From the NCBI GenBank assembly GCA_026770615.1, contig MU631416.1, forward strand, positions 209,700 to 227,519: a stretch of 17,820 bases of DNA, given 5' to 3'. The position numbers and the translations under genes are program-made. Below, one piece after another: positions 7,043 to 16,936 of the stretch (position 1 is the stretch's first letter; the number at the start of each line of letters is the position of its first letter). The stretch is from Pavlovales sp. CCMP2436 (Eukaryota; Haptophyta; Pavlovophyceae; Pavlovales). Under the pieces are notes generated by a model. It was not told where the DNA came from, did no database searches, and saw only the letters and a list, made by a program, of their open reading frames with translations.

Positions 7043-8665
7043 ATGGGTTCAGTCGACGCTCTCAATAAAGATCGGCTCCTCACCCTGACAGACACCGACC
7101 GACGCCTCATTTTCACACACTACCTCTTGAACGGTCAGCCGTACAATGGAGCGATGCATCCGATTTTTACGCCTGGTAAGATTGCTCTCTCGTACATGTC
7201 CGGGGCTCGTCACTCTGCCTTCAGTGAAATGCTGGTGTACTCCAAGCTCCCAGTTATAGTCGACATCGTGCCTCGTGAAGACCTTCCGCGCCTGCCTCGC
7301 GAAACGAAAAATATTTTTAATTCTTACAAAGATGCGGGGGTATTCGACGATATGCTTAAGAACACTCGCGGCGAAGCGGTTCTCAATAGGACGATTATCC
7401 CCGCTCGCATGATACCGACGTTAAACGGACGGGAGCGACCTTTTATCAATACCAGCTCGCCCCTCACGGCACCGCGGGGCGCCGTCGCGGGTGGACGAGG
7501 CGACCAAATATTCTATAGCCGAGTTCAACCTACGACCACCGTTCAAGGCCCCCCTGTCATACCCGACTCTAGCGGTGTAATACCGCCGGGCTACATGCTC
7601 CAGCCCCCGTACGCCTCCACCCAGCTCCCTGCCCAGACCGCACAGGACGCTTCGATAGTTCCGATGGCTCCGATGGCTCCGGGAGGGGGAAGCGCACCAA
7701 ATCTACTCGCCATGGTACCTAGACAGGTTCGTCGCGACACAAGGCGATTCCAGGTCAACCCATCGGTCACGCTCGCACCGTTTTTACCACCCCCGCCCCT
7801 GATGACACGGGTCTTCGCCGGGCCCCCGCTCCCACCTGGGTTCATACGCTCTCCTCCGGGGGACACACAATCGTCAGAGTCAACCTCGTCATATCAGCAG
7901 ACACCCCGGCTCATATACACGCCTGTATCAGCAGGCGTGCTCGGTCCTTACGTAATTCAAACGAGCTCGGTTACGCAACTTAGCTTTTCATCCTCCGAGA
8001 GTCCTCAGAATCAAACTCGCGATCTTTCAAAAATTATAAAGAAAAAACTTCCGGTTTCGGTAAGGAACGACGAATTGGTGTTCCCGTTCGATAGCTCGCT
8101 CTTCACAGCACCCTTGAGTTATGTGGCTGAGGTAGCGCTCCCGGCATCACTTGGTCTTGCGACGACAAAGGCCGTTGGCGTGCAGTGGAGTTTCTCAAAG
8201 ACAAAACCAATCTCCGCGGGGTGTGAAGCCGTTTTAGGCGACACGAAGATGCTCCAGGCCGAGACCATGACCGATCCAAGATCGTTGGCATTTACTATAA
8301 ACCATATCATTCCCGAGGACGCGGTGACAGCGATGTCATATCAAGTAACCCTAGCGAAATTCGTTCCATGGCAGACCCAGCTGAGAGACTTCACGTGGTC
8401 GTCGTTGGATACACCGTCAATGGTTTGCGCAAAGTGGAAGGCTACAATGGAGCCTGCCGTTGCTTATGCCGGGTCCACTCATAGCTTCGGTCACGCCGTG
8501 CTTTCGTTTGACAACACGATCGAAAAATTCGTAGCAACCTTTTCAGCTAGCTCCGAATGGGGTGCTTTCAGCGGCGGCATATATTATGAGATCGACCGCT
8601 ACAGCGGGAGCAGCAACGCAAGCAAAAACAATTTAGGTCTAAACCAGAGTATATCTACCATTTAG
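7043..8665 (+). CDS. Unknown 540-residue virion-like protein with proline-rich middle
   Basis: This is an intact frame from ATG 7043 to TAG 8663-8665. The N-terminal ~130 residues are globular and mixed alpha/beta (for example RLIFTHYLLNGQPYNG). Residues ~135-330 are Pro/Ser/Thr/Gly-rich with a PMAPMAPGGG repeat and PPPP runs, probably an extended shaft or linker. Residues ~335-540 are rich in beta-type alternation and Ser/Thr, ending SGSSNASKNN. The architecture (head, Pro-rich shaft, beta domain) and the position just before the spike gene suggest a fibre, vertex or spike-base protein. I recognise no family. It is one of the few long genes in this element without a lesion. Confidence 0.65.
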   Translation: MGSVDALNKDRLLTLTDTDRRLIFTHYLLNGQPYNGAMHPIFTPGKIALSYMSGARHSAFSEMLVYSKLPVIVDIVPREDLPRLPRETKNIFNSYKDAGVFDDMLKNTRGEAVLNRTIIPARMIPTLNGRERPFINTSSPLTAPRGAVAGGRGDQIFYSRVQPTTTVQGPPVIPDSSGVIPPGYMLQPPYASTQLPAQTAQDASIVPMAPMAPGGGSAPNLLAMVPRQVRRDTRRFQVNPSVTLAPFLPPPPLMTRVFAGPPLPPGFIRSPPGDTQSSESTSSYQQTPRLIYTPVSAGVLGPYVIQTSSVTQLSFSSSESPQNQTRDLSKIIKKKLPVSVRNDELVFPFDSSLFTAPLSYVAEVALPASLGLATTKAVGVQWSFSKTKPISAGCEAVLGDTKMLQAETMTDPRSLAFTINHIIPEDAVTAMSYQVTLAKFVPWQTQLRDFTWSSLDTPSMVCAKWKATMEPAVAYAGSTHSFGHAVLSFDNTIEKFVATFSASSEWGAFSGGIYYEIDRYSGSSNASKNNLGLNQSISTI

Positions 8666-8682
8666 GTCGTTGGGAACTCTCA

Positions 8683-10089
8683 ATGGAAGATCGACCATTT
8701 GCAAATATGTCGAGTTGCGCATACGTAAGGTCGGGGGACGTGATCGATGCAAGCAAGCGGATCACAGTCGATATCCTAGCCACTGGTTCGCAGGGAACTA
8801 CAGCACGTCAAATAAAGTACGATGTAACACGATTCCTAGACGAGCAAAACTCGCTTCTTTCATTTTTAACCCTACCCAAAAGTTCACACTTCTCATCGCA
8901 AATTTAGATTTTTTATTCTTCGTGGGAGACATGGAAATCACCCGCGACACCGAGGGTGCTTCGTCCGTAACGTTTTACAACCAGATTTACAAGTCGGTCC
9001 TCCGCATCTGTGGAGATACCATCGTGAGCAACGAGTATACAGGGAACGTGAGCCCTATCTCGCGTCTAACCGTTATTTCTAACGAGTCTCGTGCTCTAAC
9101 TCTCAGCGATTTCACAAACAAGCGTTTGCCCACCACGATTGGCCACGATTCGTTTTTTTCGGGCGACATAATCGGTAGAGCAACCAACGGCGACACTTAT
9201 AACGTGATAGACAATCTAGAATCTTTGAATACCGAGCTGTTACTGGCAGATGAAGCGATTACCATTCTGAGCTGCACTACCACCGACGATTCATGGCTGT
9301 TGACCACCGATAACGGGTCTTCACCCTTCCAAATGATAGCCACGCCCGCCTACAACCCTACTACAATCAACGCTATAAATAAAGCATCACCAGCGTTTGC
9401 ATCCACATCGACAATAAGCGCCAACGTTGACTGGGCGAGTACCTCAGGATGGCGTGCGACTTCTGGTTCGTATTACCAGAACAATGCCTCGTTCCTTCCG
9501 TGGCGTGCATTCGATCATAGTAGCTCCACATTCTGGGCCTCAGCAGAGACTGCTTTCTCCGCGTCCGGCGTAGGGAGTCAATGGATCAAAATGGAATATC
9601 CTGAAGCGGTTGAAATGGTCTCACATAAGATAGACCCTGCCGATTTTGGCGTAGGTACTCCTTATCAGTGAACCATCTCTGGTTCTAACAACGACTCAAG
9701 TTATTTAAATGTCGAGACTTACCCAGTTCACTTCTTGGCAAGCCAAGAAGGTCGAGGAATTCTTTTTGAGTGTTGATCATGTTCCTTACAAGTACTGGCA
9801 AATGCTGGTAACGCTGGTCAAAACGTCAAATGTATCTATCCACGCTGTCATTTACGACGTTAGCTTTATTACCGGTTGGTCCGTTGGTATGACGTCCCTT
9901 TTGAGTGCGCAACCGGTTGATTTAACAAGCTTCAAGCTCATCTTAGGCAACTCGCACGGCGTTGTTGTGAGCATGGTCGACACACCTGTGGACTGGCAGT
10001 TCAATCATATGCTTACAAAAAATAAAAGGATCGTTAATTGTGGGCTGTACAATCTGTCGCGAACAACTGGTATTGCATTGATAAGCTAA
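8683..10089 (+). pseudogene. Spike/attachment protein with a discoidin (F5/8 type C)-like domain, frame-broken
   Basis: Three successive plus-strand frames make one gene. Segment 1 is ATG 8683 to about 8870. Segment 2 runs to about 9725 and contains FTLLIANLDFLFFVGDMEI and a Ser/Thr-rich beta region. Segment 3 is about 9725-10089. Across segments 2 and 3 there is a discoidin-like pattern: AFDHSSSTFWASA, then GSQWIKMEYP, then a TISGSNNDSS strand, and in segment 3 YKYWQMLVT. F5/8 type C domains bind glycans or lipids on cell surfaces, so host attachment is likely. In segment 2 a TGA (9669-9671) sits where the domain usually has Trp before TISGSN. A run of T (near 8862) lies close to the first frame change. 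The last ~70 residues after the domain are not recognised. Confidence 0.6.
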
Positions 10090-10093
10090 TCAT

Positions 10094-10170
10094 CAAAAAG
10101 ACCAAAAAAAGACCAAAAAAAGACCAAAAAAAGACCAAAAAAAAAGACCAAAAAAAATGCCAAAAAAAAA
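10094..10170. repeat. 11-bp GACCAAAAAAA tandem array across the lipase start
   Basis: GACC recurs at 10100, 10111, 10122, 10133 and 10146, separated by runs of A, then a TGCC variant with the lipase ATG at 10157 inside the array and an A11 run behind it. It is prone to slippage. An antisense Phe-rich frame here is an artefact of the repeat. Confidence 0.85.
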
Positions 10171-10840
10171 AACACCCCATACCATAGCCCCCATGTCTAC
10201 CGAAAAAAACAACTTCAAGAGCAACGCAATAAATCTCGCACGAGCCTCATACCTCTCACTCGACAAGGCATCCACATTTGGGGATTCACTCGGGTTCGAT
10301 CTCGACCGTCAGCTCTCGAAAGACAACACTTTGGTATTTATAGACAAACGAACAAACCAGCCCACCATCGTTCATCGAGGGTCTGTCACGCCTCGGGATT
10401 GGCTCGTGGACGACGTTTTGATTGCGGCCGGGTCGAACCATGAGACGCAAAGGCTACGACGTGCCCGACAGATCACCGCTGCCGCCGAAGTAAAATATAA
10501 AACAAAATCAAACGCTGTGGGCCATTCGCTTGGTGGCCGCCTAGCGGAACTCGCTGGCAGTGGAGGTGAGATAGTGACCTTCAACCGGGCATCAGGCCTT
10601 GGTGACCTCGGTCTGGGGCGAAATCAGCCATTGAATAGAAATCGAAATGGAACTAGACAGACCGACGTGCGAACCAATCTCGATCTCGTTTCGGCCCTCT
10701 CTAGTCTCGGTCGACGTCTAGCCAGCCAGCCCCCAGTCGTGGTGGTCCGTCAAAAAGATCAAGCGAACCGCTTTCTCCCTGGACCGATTCGCTTTCTAGC
10801 CAACGTAGCAAAGGCGCACAGCCTGAAAAACCTGAAGTAA
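10157..10840 (+). CDS. Class 3 lipase-like alpha/beta hydrolase
   Basis: This is an intact 227-residue frame. It has the order of the class 3 (fungal) lipase family: HRGSVTPRDWLVDD near residues 73-86 (oxyanion strand), the nucleophile elbow AVGHSLGGRLAE with Ser124, a likely acid in the NLDLVSAL segment (Asp176), and a likely His221 in AHSLKNL. These are the three triad positions expected. It would hydrolyse acyl esters of lipids, perhaps to breach or modify host membranes. Lipase-like genes are known in some polinton-like and giant viruses. The start could be 10157 or a second ATG at 10193 (MSTEKNN), which avoids an A11-encoded Lys run. No signal peptide or membrane segment is visible. A 6-bp stem-loop follows four bases after the stop. 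Confidence 0.75.
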   Translation: MPKKKTPHTIAPMSTEKNNFKSNAINLARASYLSLDKASTFGDSLGFDLDRQLSKDNTLVFIDKRTNQPTIVHRGSVTPRDWLVDDVLIAAGSNHETQRLRRARQITAAAEVKYKTKSNAVGHSLGGRLAELAGSGGEIVTFNRASGLGDLGLGRNQPLNRNRNGTRQTDVRTNLDLVSALSSLGRRLASQPPVVVVRQKDQANRFLPGPIRFLANVAKAHSLKNLK

Positions 10841-10844
10841 GGAG

Positions 10845-10866
10845 CGGAGGGTCAATATTGCCTCCG
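10845..10866 (+). terminator. Stem-loop directly behind the lipase stop codon
   Basis: CGGAGG (10845-10850) pairs with CCTCCG (10861-10866) across a 10-base loop that itself contains the palindrome CAATATTG. It begins 4 nt after TAA and is followed by T-rich sequence near 10930-10960. It may be a 3'-end or mRNA stability element. Confidence 0.35.
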
Positions 10867-11144
10867 AGGAGCAGCGTGGGACTCGACGTGGACCATTTTG
10901 GAAGGAGCTTGTGATGTAGTTTGTAATCTATTTTTTCTTGATGTTTTTCTTGGTGTTTTTCGCACTTGAAATCACACTGCATCTTCTACTTGATACCGAG
11001 ATATAAAATCAAAATATGGTACAGCACCGGCTATCTGCTGGCAAGACAGCATGAGGCAGTGCGATTGTACTCGGGAAGATGACTTGCCGGCTTGTACTCG
11101 TCAGCAGTGCGTAGAATGAGTTGTCGCACCAGAGCCAAGAGTTT
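10867..11144. other. Convergent gap without a recognised gene
   Basis: This stretch lies between the plus-strand lipase and the minus-strand 11145 gene. It is T-rich at 10930-10965 (TTTTTCTTGATGTTTTTCTT), suitable for 3' ends. A minus-strand frame from 11239 to 11009 overlaps the end of the 11145 gene and could be a shifted continuation of it, but I see no family feature in it. Confidence 0.4.
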
Positions 11145-11738
11145 TTATATACCCTGGCTATCTGCTCGGAAAAAAAAATGCCGGTCATGGGAAAACGAAC
11201 CTGTGATTGATGATCCACTAGGCGATCGCTTGATATCAATAAGGAGAAGATCCCGGGGCCACCCGATGCGCATTTTTTGAATTATTTGTGTAAGCTCTCC
11301 GAGCTGATTTTCGTGGATCTGTGTGCTCGTCGTTGGATAGCACACGGTAGTCATTTCACGGCTAAGCTCTCTTTCAGTGGAGCACATTTTTTTAGCTTGG
11401 TTGTTCATAATACGAAGCAAAGCCATGGGCGTTTCACACTCCTCGAGGAGTTCGTCAGCGCAATCGTCAGCACAGTCGTCAGCGCAATCGTCACCCCGAT
11501 TGTTACCCACGACACGCAGTGTTTTTTCATCAGCCTCGAAGCGTACGCATGGGATGATGTTATTATTTTCAGACTCGATAAGATCACCCTTTACCAGGAA
11601 GCTGCCGTCGTCAACGCACTGTAAGACTATTTTAATGTCGCCATAATTGTAGTGTCCAAAAATATCGCTATTTTCGTAGCGACGAGCCTTTCTACCTGCG
11701 TTAGCGATAGTAGGTTTTGGAACTCGCTGTTGATGCAC
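11145..11738 (-). CDS. Hypothetical protein with Asp-Asp-Cys-Ala repeats
   Basis: This frame of 197 residues starts at ATG 11738. The N-terminal third (GHYNYGDIKIVLQCVDDGSF) has a weak resemblance to the BRO/KilA-N entry strand found in many DNA viruses, which I do not regard as proof. A 12-bp direct repeat encodes DDCA three times (about 11454-11492 on the plus strand), producing an acidic, cysteine-bearing linker. A helical region rich in Glu/Arg/Met follows (residues ~120-165). The last ~30 residues look less natural, and another minus-strand frame (11239-11009) may hold the real end. It lies 60 bp downstream of the polymerase-like gene, on the same strand. Confidence 0.5.
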   Translation of the reverse strand: MHQQRVPKPTIANAGRKARRYENSDIFGHYNYGDIKIVLQCVDDGSFLVKGDLIESENNNIIPCVRFEADEKTLRVVGNNRGDDCADDCADDCADELLEECETPMALLRIMNNQAKKMCSTERELSREMTTVCYPTTSTQIHENQLGELTQIIQKMRIGWPRDLLLIDIKRSPSGSSITGSFSHDRHFFFRADSQGI

Positions 11739-11797
11739 ATGGTAGCCGGATGTAACAGTACTTGAGAATAATTATTTTGCCAACAAATCTAACGCAC

Positions 11798-12990
11798 CTA
11801 CCACTCCTTCACCGCCCACTTGAGCTCTGGGCACAGTTCGCGAGTGACTTTCTCGAATTGGTGTACCAAGCGTTCCTCGCACTCAACTAGATCCCTTGGA
11901 ACGAGCATTCCGTCGAATATGAACGCCACTCGCCGATCGTTCTGCAGCAACGCCCACACCGCCATCAGAGCTGTGTGCTCGAGCGACTGCCACACTCTGC
12001 TCAGCAACTGAAACTTTGGTCGCTCCTTGACGCACAGCGCCCGCACGTCCTGCCACTTGAGGTCGACCCATAGGCACTCGGCTATCGAGTAGGACTCCTC
12101 CCGCAACCTGCTCAGGAACTCGCTTTCGCCACGACGTTTCGGAGACCCATGCAACACCTTGTTTATTATCCTTTTAGCTTCGTCCATCGTACACTCACTC
12201 GTATCGCATATCGTGTGGCGGGCGGCTTTCACATCTCTTGCGAGTTCCTTAAGATGCGGTACTTTGTCCTCGAGCTTGTAAATCCTTGCGAGCGTCATCA
12301 TGAGGCAGGGGGCGGCGCCGACCATATCCAGATCGATGTAGTTCTTCTGTGCCAGCTTCTTGCGGAGTGCTTCAGGGCACCCCTGTAGAGCGGCCGAGCG
12401 CCACTTTCGTTCACCATCCTCGTCCTCGACCCACCTACCACCTGGCGCGCACACGTAGGCCCTCCCAAACTCCACCCCGTCTGACGTACACTTCCGCACG
12501 TAAGTCCTCTGCCTGCTCTTGAAAGCGGCGACCAAGCTCAGCTCGAGCTCGCTGGTTGTCTCGTCGACCCACGTGGTGTCGATCATCTCGTCGTGCTCGT
12601 CCTTGCCGTAGTAGTCGACGATATCGTCGTCGGAGTCGCTGTCGTCCTCGTCGTCCTCTGGTAGGAGCATGAACTTGCAATGGACGCAGGGAATTACCGC
12701 GAACTTGGGGAAGTACAGATCGTCGAGCAACACCGCCCGCACGTTCCATCGTTCTTTTAAAAATGGCGAGCAATTCCTCGGGCGTACCCTGTACTTTTTC
12801 CCAGTACTTCTTTGGGTACTCGTCGGTGAGGAAGCGGGGGTTTGTTGGGAGCCACGGGCCCACGGACTTTTGGTGGATTATCTCGCGGTAGTACTGAGTT
12901 TCGCCGCTCTGTATGGAGATAGTCGAGGTCGTTCGTAGGTACTCGCGGCTTGGCGGCGGTCGGGCTGACTTCTGTCTTTTCTCAGAGCTT
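11798..12990 (-). pseudogene. Polymerase-A/TVpol-like palm domain region, continuous with PolB frame, one frame change
   Basis: Behind the PolB thumb the minus-strand frame stays open (QYYREIIHQKSVGPWLPTNP, then PKKYWEKV..EELLAIF). At a run of T4A5 (about 12755-12763) the sense moves to the frame that ends with TAG at 11798-11800. That second frame has CVHC, an Asp/Glu-rich linker and a domain with VEFGRAYV, a spaced LQG.PEALRKKL segment, YIDLDMVGAAPCLMMTLARI, and AFIFDGMLV. From family knowledge this order (GR.Y, LQ..P..R, DIDxVNxHP-like, FDG) is that of the transposon-virus polymerases (TVpol) of virophages and polinton-like viruses and related eukaryotic proteins, with the two Asp-containing motifs at the usual spacing. 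The Asn-Ala-His-Pro core is changed to Gly-Ala-Ala-Pro. No ATG exists in frame between PolB and this region, so either it is a C-terminal extension of PolB or its start was lost. Confidence 0.45.
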
Positions 12991-15900
12991 GGCGAGTCGT
13001 AGTGCCCGTGCGAGAGTGTGAGTCCGCTCGGCGATGCAAACCCTTTGTCGTCGCCCCATTTGAGTGCCTTTTTATCCATGGCCACGAGTGTGACCGAGTG
13101 TCCCTTTGACTTGAAGCGGTTGAAGCTTGCGGGCACTCGCTCTCCATTTGCTGCCTTCTCGAAGTGCTCCATCTTCAATTGACGTGATAAAGATTTCGGC
13201 ACCCCCTTTAGTCTTGTGTCAAAATGTCCGTCTGCTAGCCTGTAAGTGTAGCACTTCGCAGCCATCGCGCGCGCCTCGAGGATCTCTACCGACCCGTTCT
13301 CCTCGGTAAAGCATCCCGGACGTTTCTTGTTGGCCAGACTGAAGCGGCTGTCGGTCTTATCGAACTCCGAGCGATCGAACCTGCGCGCCGCCAGTCCCTC
13401 CTTCTTCTCGTCGTAGAGCTTTGCCGACTCGCAAGTGACCGAGTAGGAGAAGCAATCCGTGTCCATCGCCGTCAGCTTGAGATTCTCGACACCAAACGTG
13501 GGCTGCAAAACCTTGTACCAGAAGCTGTACATCAACAGCTTGCTCAGGTCGAGGATGCTGCAACCAGACGCGATCGGCTTGTCGGCTAGTGCCCTTTGTG
13601 GTTGGATGAAGAGGCAGACAAAGTCGTCCGTTATGGGTACGACCCGCTGGCAGCGACCGGAATCCACTCGATGCTTGAATATCTTGGCTCTCGTGGTGAA
13701 GCACAGATTCGTTCGCCCGTGAATTCGCTCGCCAAGCTTACCGTAGAATGCATTGCCGCATAATTTCCAGAAGCCGCCCTCCAGCTTGTTTGTCGCCATG
13801 CGTCGCAAGTTTGTCATATTCTCAATGAACGACCGCAAGAAGGCTGCCTGCTTGAAGGAGATCACCCGGTGCACGGCGGTGACCTTGCATCCTAGACTTA
13901 CCCACAGTTTAAGAAGCGAGATGTGGCATCGGTAGTTCTTCTTGTTGCACAGCGTCGTATTCAGCTTCTTAGTTGAACACGTTCCCTGGAGCGCCCCTTG
14001 TTGATCTTTCGAAAGCCAGAGACGGTCTGTGATTGAGTGCGTCGGTGCTGGCGGCAGCTCGTTGAACTCGTCGTGTAGCTCTTCCGGGATTTCTAGGTCG
14101 ACCTCCGCGTAGCAACCATTTTCGGTCTGCCATATGTCTGGGTCGGCGATGTCCTCGGGTGTCTTGGGTAACTTACCCCACTTCTCATCCTCCTCCTCCA
14201 CCTTAAACCCTTTGAGCTCTTCGGGTGTGTACTCGTGGAACTTACCATACGGGAGTTTCAGGTGCTGCACGGTTGCATACAGGCCGACTGCGTCCTGCTT
14301 TTCTAGTGCGATCGTTTGTTCGTCGGGATCGTAGTCGTCAAAACACGGTCTATTGACGGCTATTGCGTGCTGTTGCTTGCTCATCGCGATCCCTCCTGCC
14401 TTGCTCTGCTCGAAAAAGCAGTACTGGTCCGTCGTCTTGAGCAACTATAATTCTTTAACACCTGTTTGCTCGGCGGTGTCGCGGATCATTATGAGCGCTA
14501 TCGCCTTTGAGAGCGTTGGGAGACCGAACGTGTGCGCCATGTCGACTTTAAATTCGCGAAACATCATCCCCCGCAGGTTTTCCATCACGTCTGTGAGGCC
14601 AGCCACGTCGATAGCGAGATAGAGGTCGTGCAGCTCGCGGTAGGTCTTGATCTGCAGATCGTTCTTCATCTCGGCGACGCGTTTCTCTATAGTTGTTCTC
14701 TGAAGCTCGATCTTACTTGCCAGCCCTGATTCGATTTCTTTGTCGACCGTTTTCGTCCCGTTCGCTGTCGTCGAACACACACTATAAACGTTGCCGAGCG
14801 ATGGAGCGAAGTGGGTCGCGTCGATCTCCTGATCGAGGTTGCTGTACCAATCGTATTCGTAGGGGAACGCCCCTTTCTTTTTGAGCTGGTTGAACACTTG
14901 CTCGATCGGGAGCGACTTCGCCTGTGCGTGTTCCGTCGCTACGGTTCTGATTCTGATCTTTGCTTCGTCGGGCACAAGGTTGATGAGTGCGTCCAGCGAG
15001 CTGTTCATGAAATCCATCGAATCTCTGCAGCTGAAAAGACCGATGTTGAGTGTCTTCATTTTCTCCGAGTTTTGCGGGATTCCACCGATGTTTACCTTGT
15101 GTTGCTTTTCGTTGTCCACCTGTGCGAGCGGGTCGATGCCATTTGCCGTGCATATGAGGTCATCGCACGATTGCAGCGCGAGCCAGACGTGATGCGTGTC
15201 GTAACCTTGGGCGTTGTGGAAATATATGTTGATGTGCTTGTCTCTGCGCCTGTGAGTGTTGCATCGCGTGCATGCGGCTCCTAGGTACTCGCCGGTGATG
15301 TGCGAGTGTTCGAGGTTCTTGTTGTTGGCTCTTGTTGCTTCCTTGCACATGTAGCACTCCGTTGCCGATGTGAATTCGTCGGGCGTACTTTTCATAAAAA
15401 CTGGGTAAGCATTAAATGCCTTTCGGTATTTTTTGTCGAGCCCCACGAGCAAGCGCACAAAGTGGACGTGGGCCTCATCACTTAGGAACTGGTGTATCTC
15501 GTCGGGGGATCCATCGGATTTTCAAGCTGCAGTCGGTAAGACACGGCCTGGTGGGGGCTTCCGGGAATCGCCGTTGCCTCGAAGTCAGCGTACCCGACGA
15601 CCGACGCTTTCTGGTCGAGTGCGTCCCATGGCTTGTGCTTTAGCGATCCTGTGTCATCCATGACCTTGGCTCTTTTTTCGGGGTCCGTTATGAGCATCGC
15701 CCGCTCGTGAGGAGTAGTCGTCACTAGCCACTCGTCCTTACGAAGAATTGCAGTCTGGTTTTTTCCGTTGCATTTGAGAATGTGGTCCTTCATGTTTTGC
15801 ACGCTCGCTGGCGAGTTCTTGTAAGCGGAGGTGTGACAGCATGGACAGAACGTTCTGTTGTCGCGCTCTACGGTGAGCAAAGCGTCTAGCGAGCCCACGT

Positions 15901-16927
15901 TCGCGTAGTGGTTGTTGAAGGATAGTAGCATGATATGGCGACGTTTGCGCTGGAAGGGTGCCGGTGCGACTCGTATGCAGCTGATCTCGACGAAGCCTTT
16001 GGATGAGCAGTGGGCATCGTACAGCGACCATGTTATTTTTGGGTTCGCGACCTCCCACTGCTCGATTGTAGCTCCACACACTGGAAAATTGGCGCCTGCA
16101 GGTATCTTGATTTCTGATTCGTGTTTACGAAGGACACTGACTCGCTCGAGGTGTACGACTCCACTCTCCCGAGCAAATGGTACCAGACTTGCCCAAAGGA
16201 AACACTTATTGTCGGTGTTCTGGGGGTTTATTATTCTCTTGGCGGAATGACGGAGCGATTCTGGGAGTTCAACGTAGCTTCCCGACGGGTTGTTGAGCAT
16301 GCTTGGCATCATGCCGATTATAAGCTCCTGTGGTGCGGTGATCCAGAGTCCTGGTAGCGACTCGGACGCTGACCTGATTCTGAAGTTTGAGAAATCTTTG
16401 ACCATGCACCTCTCAATATACGTCAGAAATACCTTGTTGAAGCGGTCGCTGTTTACCCTCATGGACCCGAATGGTACGACGTTGTCTGAGTGCAGGTAGA
16501 ACGACTTGACTTGCAGCGGTGATTCTTCATATTCATTCATTGCCAAGTATTTTGATGTTATGTTCAAAGTGAGTACCCGTATCAACGGGCTCATTTTTTC
16601 AGTTTCGATTTTTATTACCTTTCGTAAGACAAATGCAATTGCTTTTGCGAATATTTTGTGCTCGAGGCAATAGAGAACTCTTCGGATTGCCGGGGTTTCA
16701 GCTGACCGTAGTATGCGACTCTCCTGGAAGTCGGCTATTTGGGCTTCCATCACAGGGTCGGGGTTCCACCGGACCTTGGCCGTAGTGTACCCTGAGAGGA
16801 TCTTTTTGATCGTGATGATCGGGGGGTTTTGTATTAGACGCTTTATTTCCTTGTTTACGAGGAATCTATCCTTGATTCTTTTTACACGATCGCCGAAAAA
16901 GTTGTCGAGCACGGCTTTACCCATCAT
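12991..16927 (-). pseudogene. polB: Protein-primed family B DNA polymerase (Polinton/adintovirus type), frame-broken
   Basis: Three minus-strand frames form one ~1,310-residue polymerase. Segment 1 (16927-about 15510) has ELPESLRHSAKRIINPQNTD, a CPCC..H..KC zinc site and ExoI YADFEAT with Asp448/Glu450. Segment 2 (about 15510-14448) has YMCKEA, HSHITGEYLGAACTRCN, ExoII IYFHNAQGYDTHH, KGAFPYEYDWY and ExoIII-like YRELHDLYLAIDVAGL. Segment 3 (14444 onward) has motif A DAVGLY (Asp51, Tyr56), motif B KLCGNAFYGK, motif C MDTD (328-330) and the final SGLTLSHGHY near 13005. Both exonuclease and polymerase centres are recognisable. Lesions: the frame changes near the G5 run at 15504-15508, and a TAG at 14445-14447 stands in frame between segments 2 and 3. 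The enzyme replicates linear genomes from a terminal-protein primer, which fits the TIRs. The start at 16927 is the first ATG after an in-frame TAA at 16937. Confidence 0.9.
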
Positions 16928-16936
16928 TAGTGAATC

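Noticed and set aside
10093..10275. Minus-strand Phe-rich frame
   Set aside because: It is the antisense reading of the GACCAAAAAAA array and the lipase start.
12750..12770. Programmed -1 ribosomal frameshift at the T/A run before the polymerase-like domain
   Set aside because: The change of frame goes the other way (+1 or -2 relative to the PolB frame), so the canonical -1 slippery rule does not fit; an indel in the homopolymer is simpler.
4032..14447. Reassigned stop codons (TAG or TGA read as amino acids)
   Set aside because: TAG is also the natural end of MCP, penton, the 5697 gene, the 540-residue gene and the polymerase-like domain, and frame changes occur besides the stops, so decay or error explains the pattern better.
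4445..14450. Stop-codon readthrough to join MCP and PolB halves
   Set aside because: The bases after the TAGs (TAT, TTG) are not a known readthrough context, and other genes of the element carry frame changes that readthrough cannot repair.
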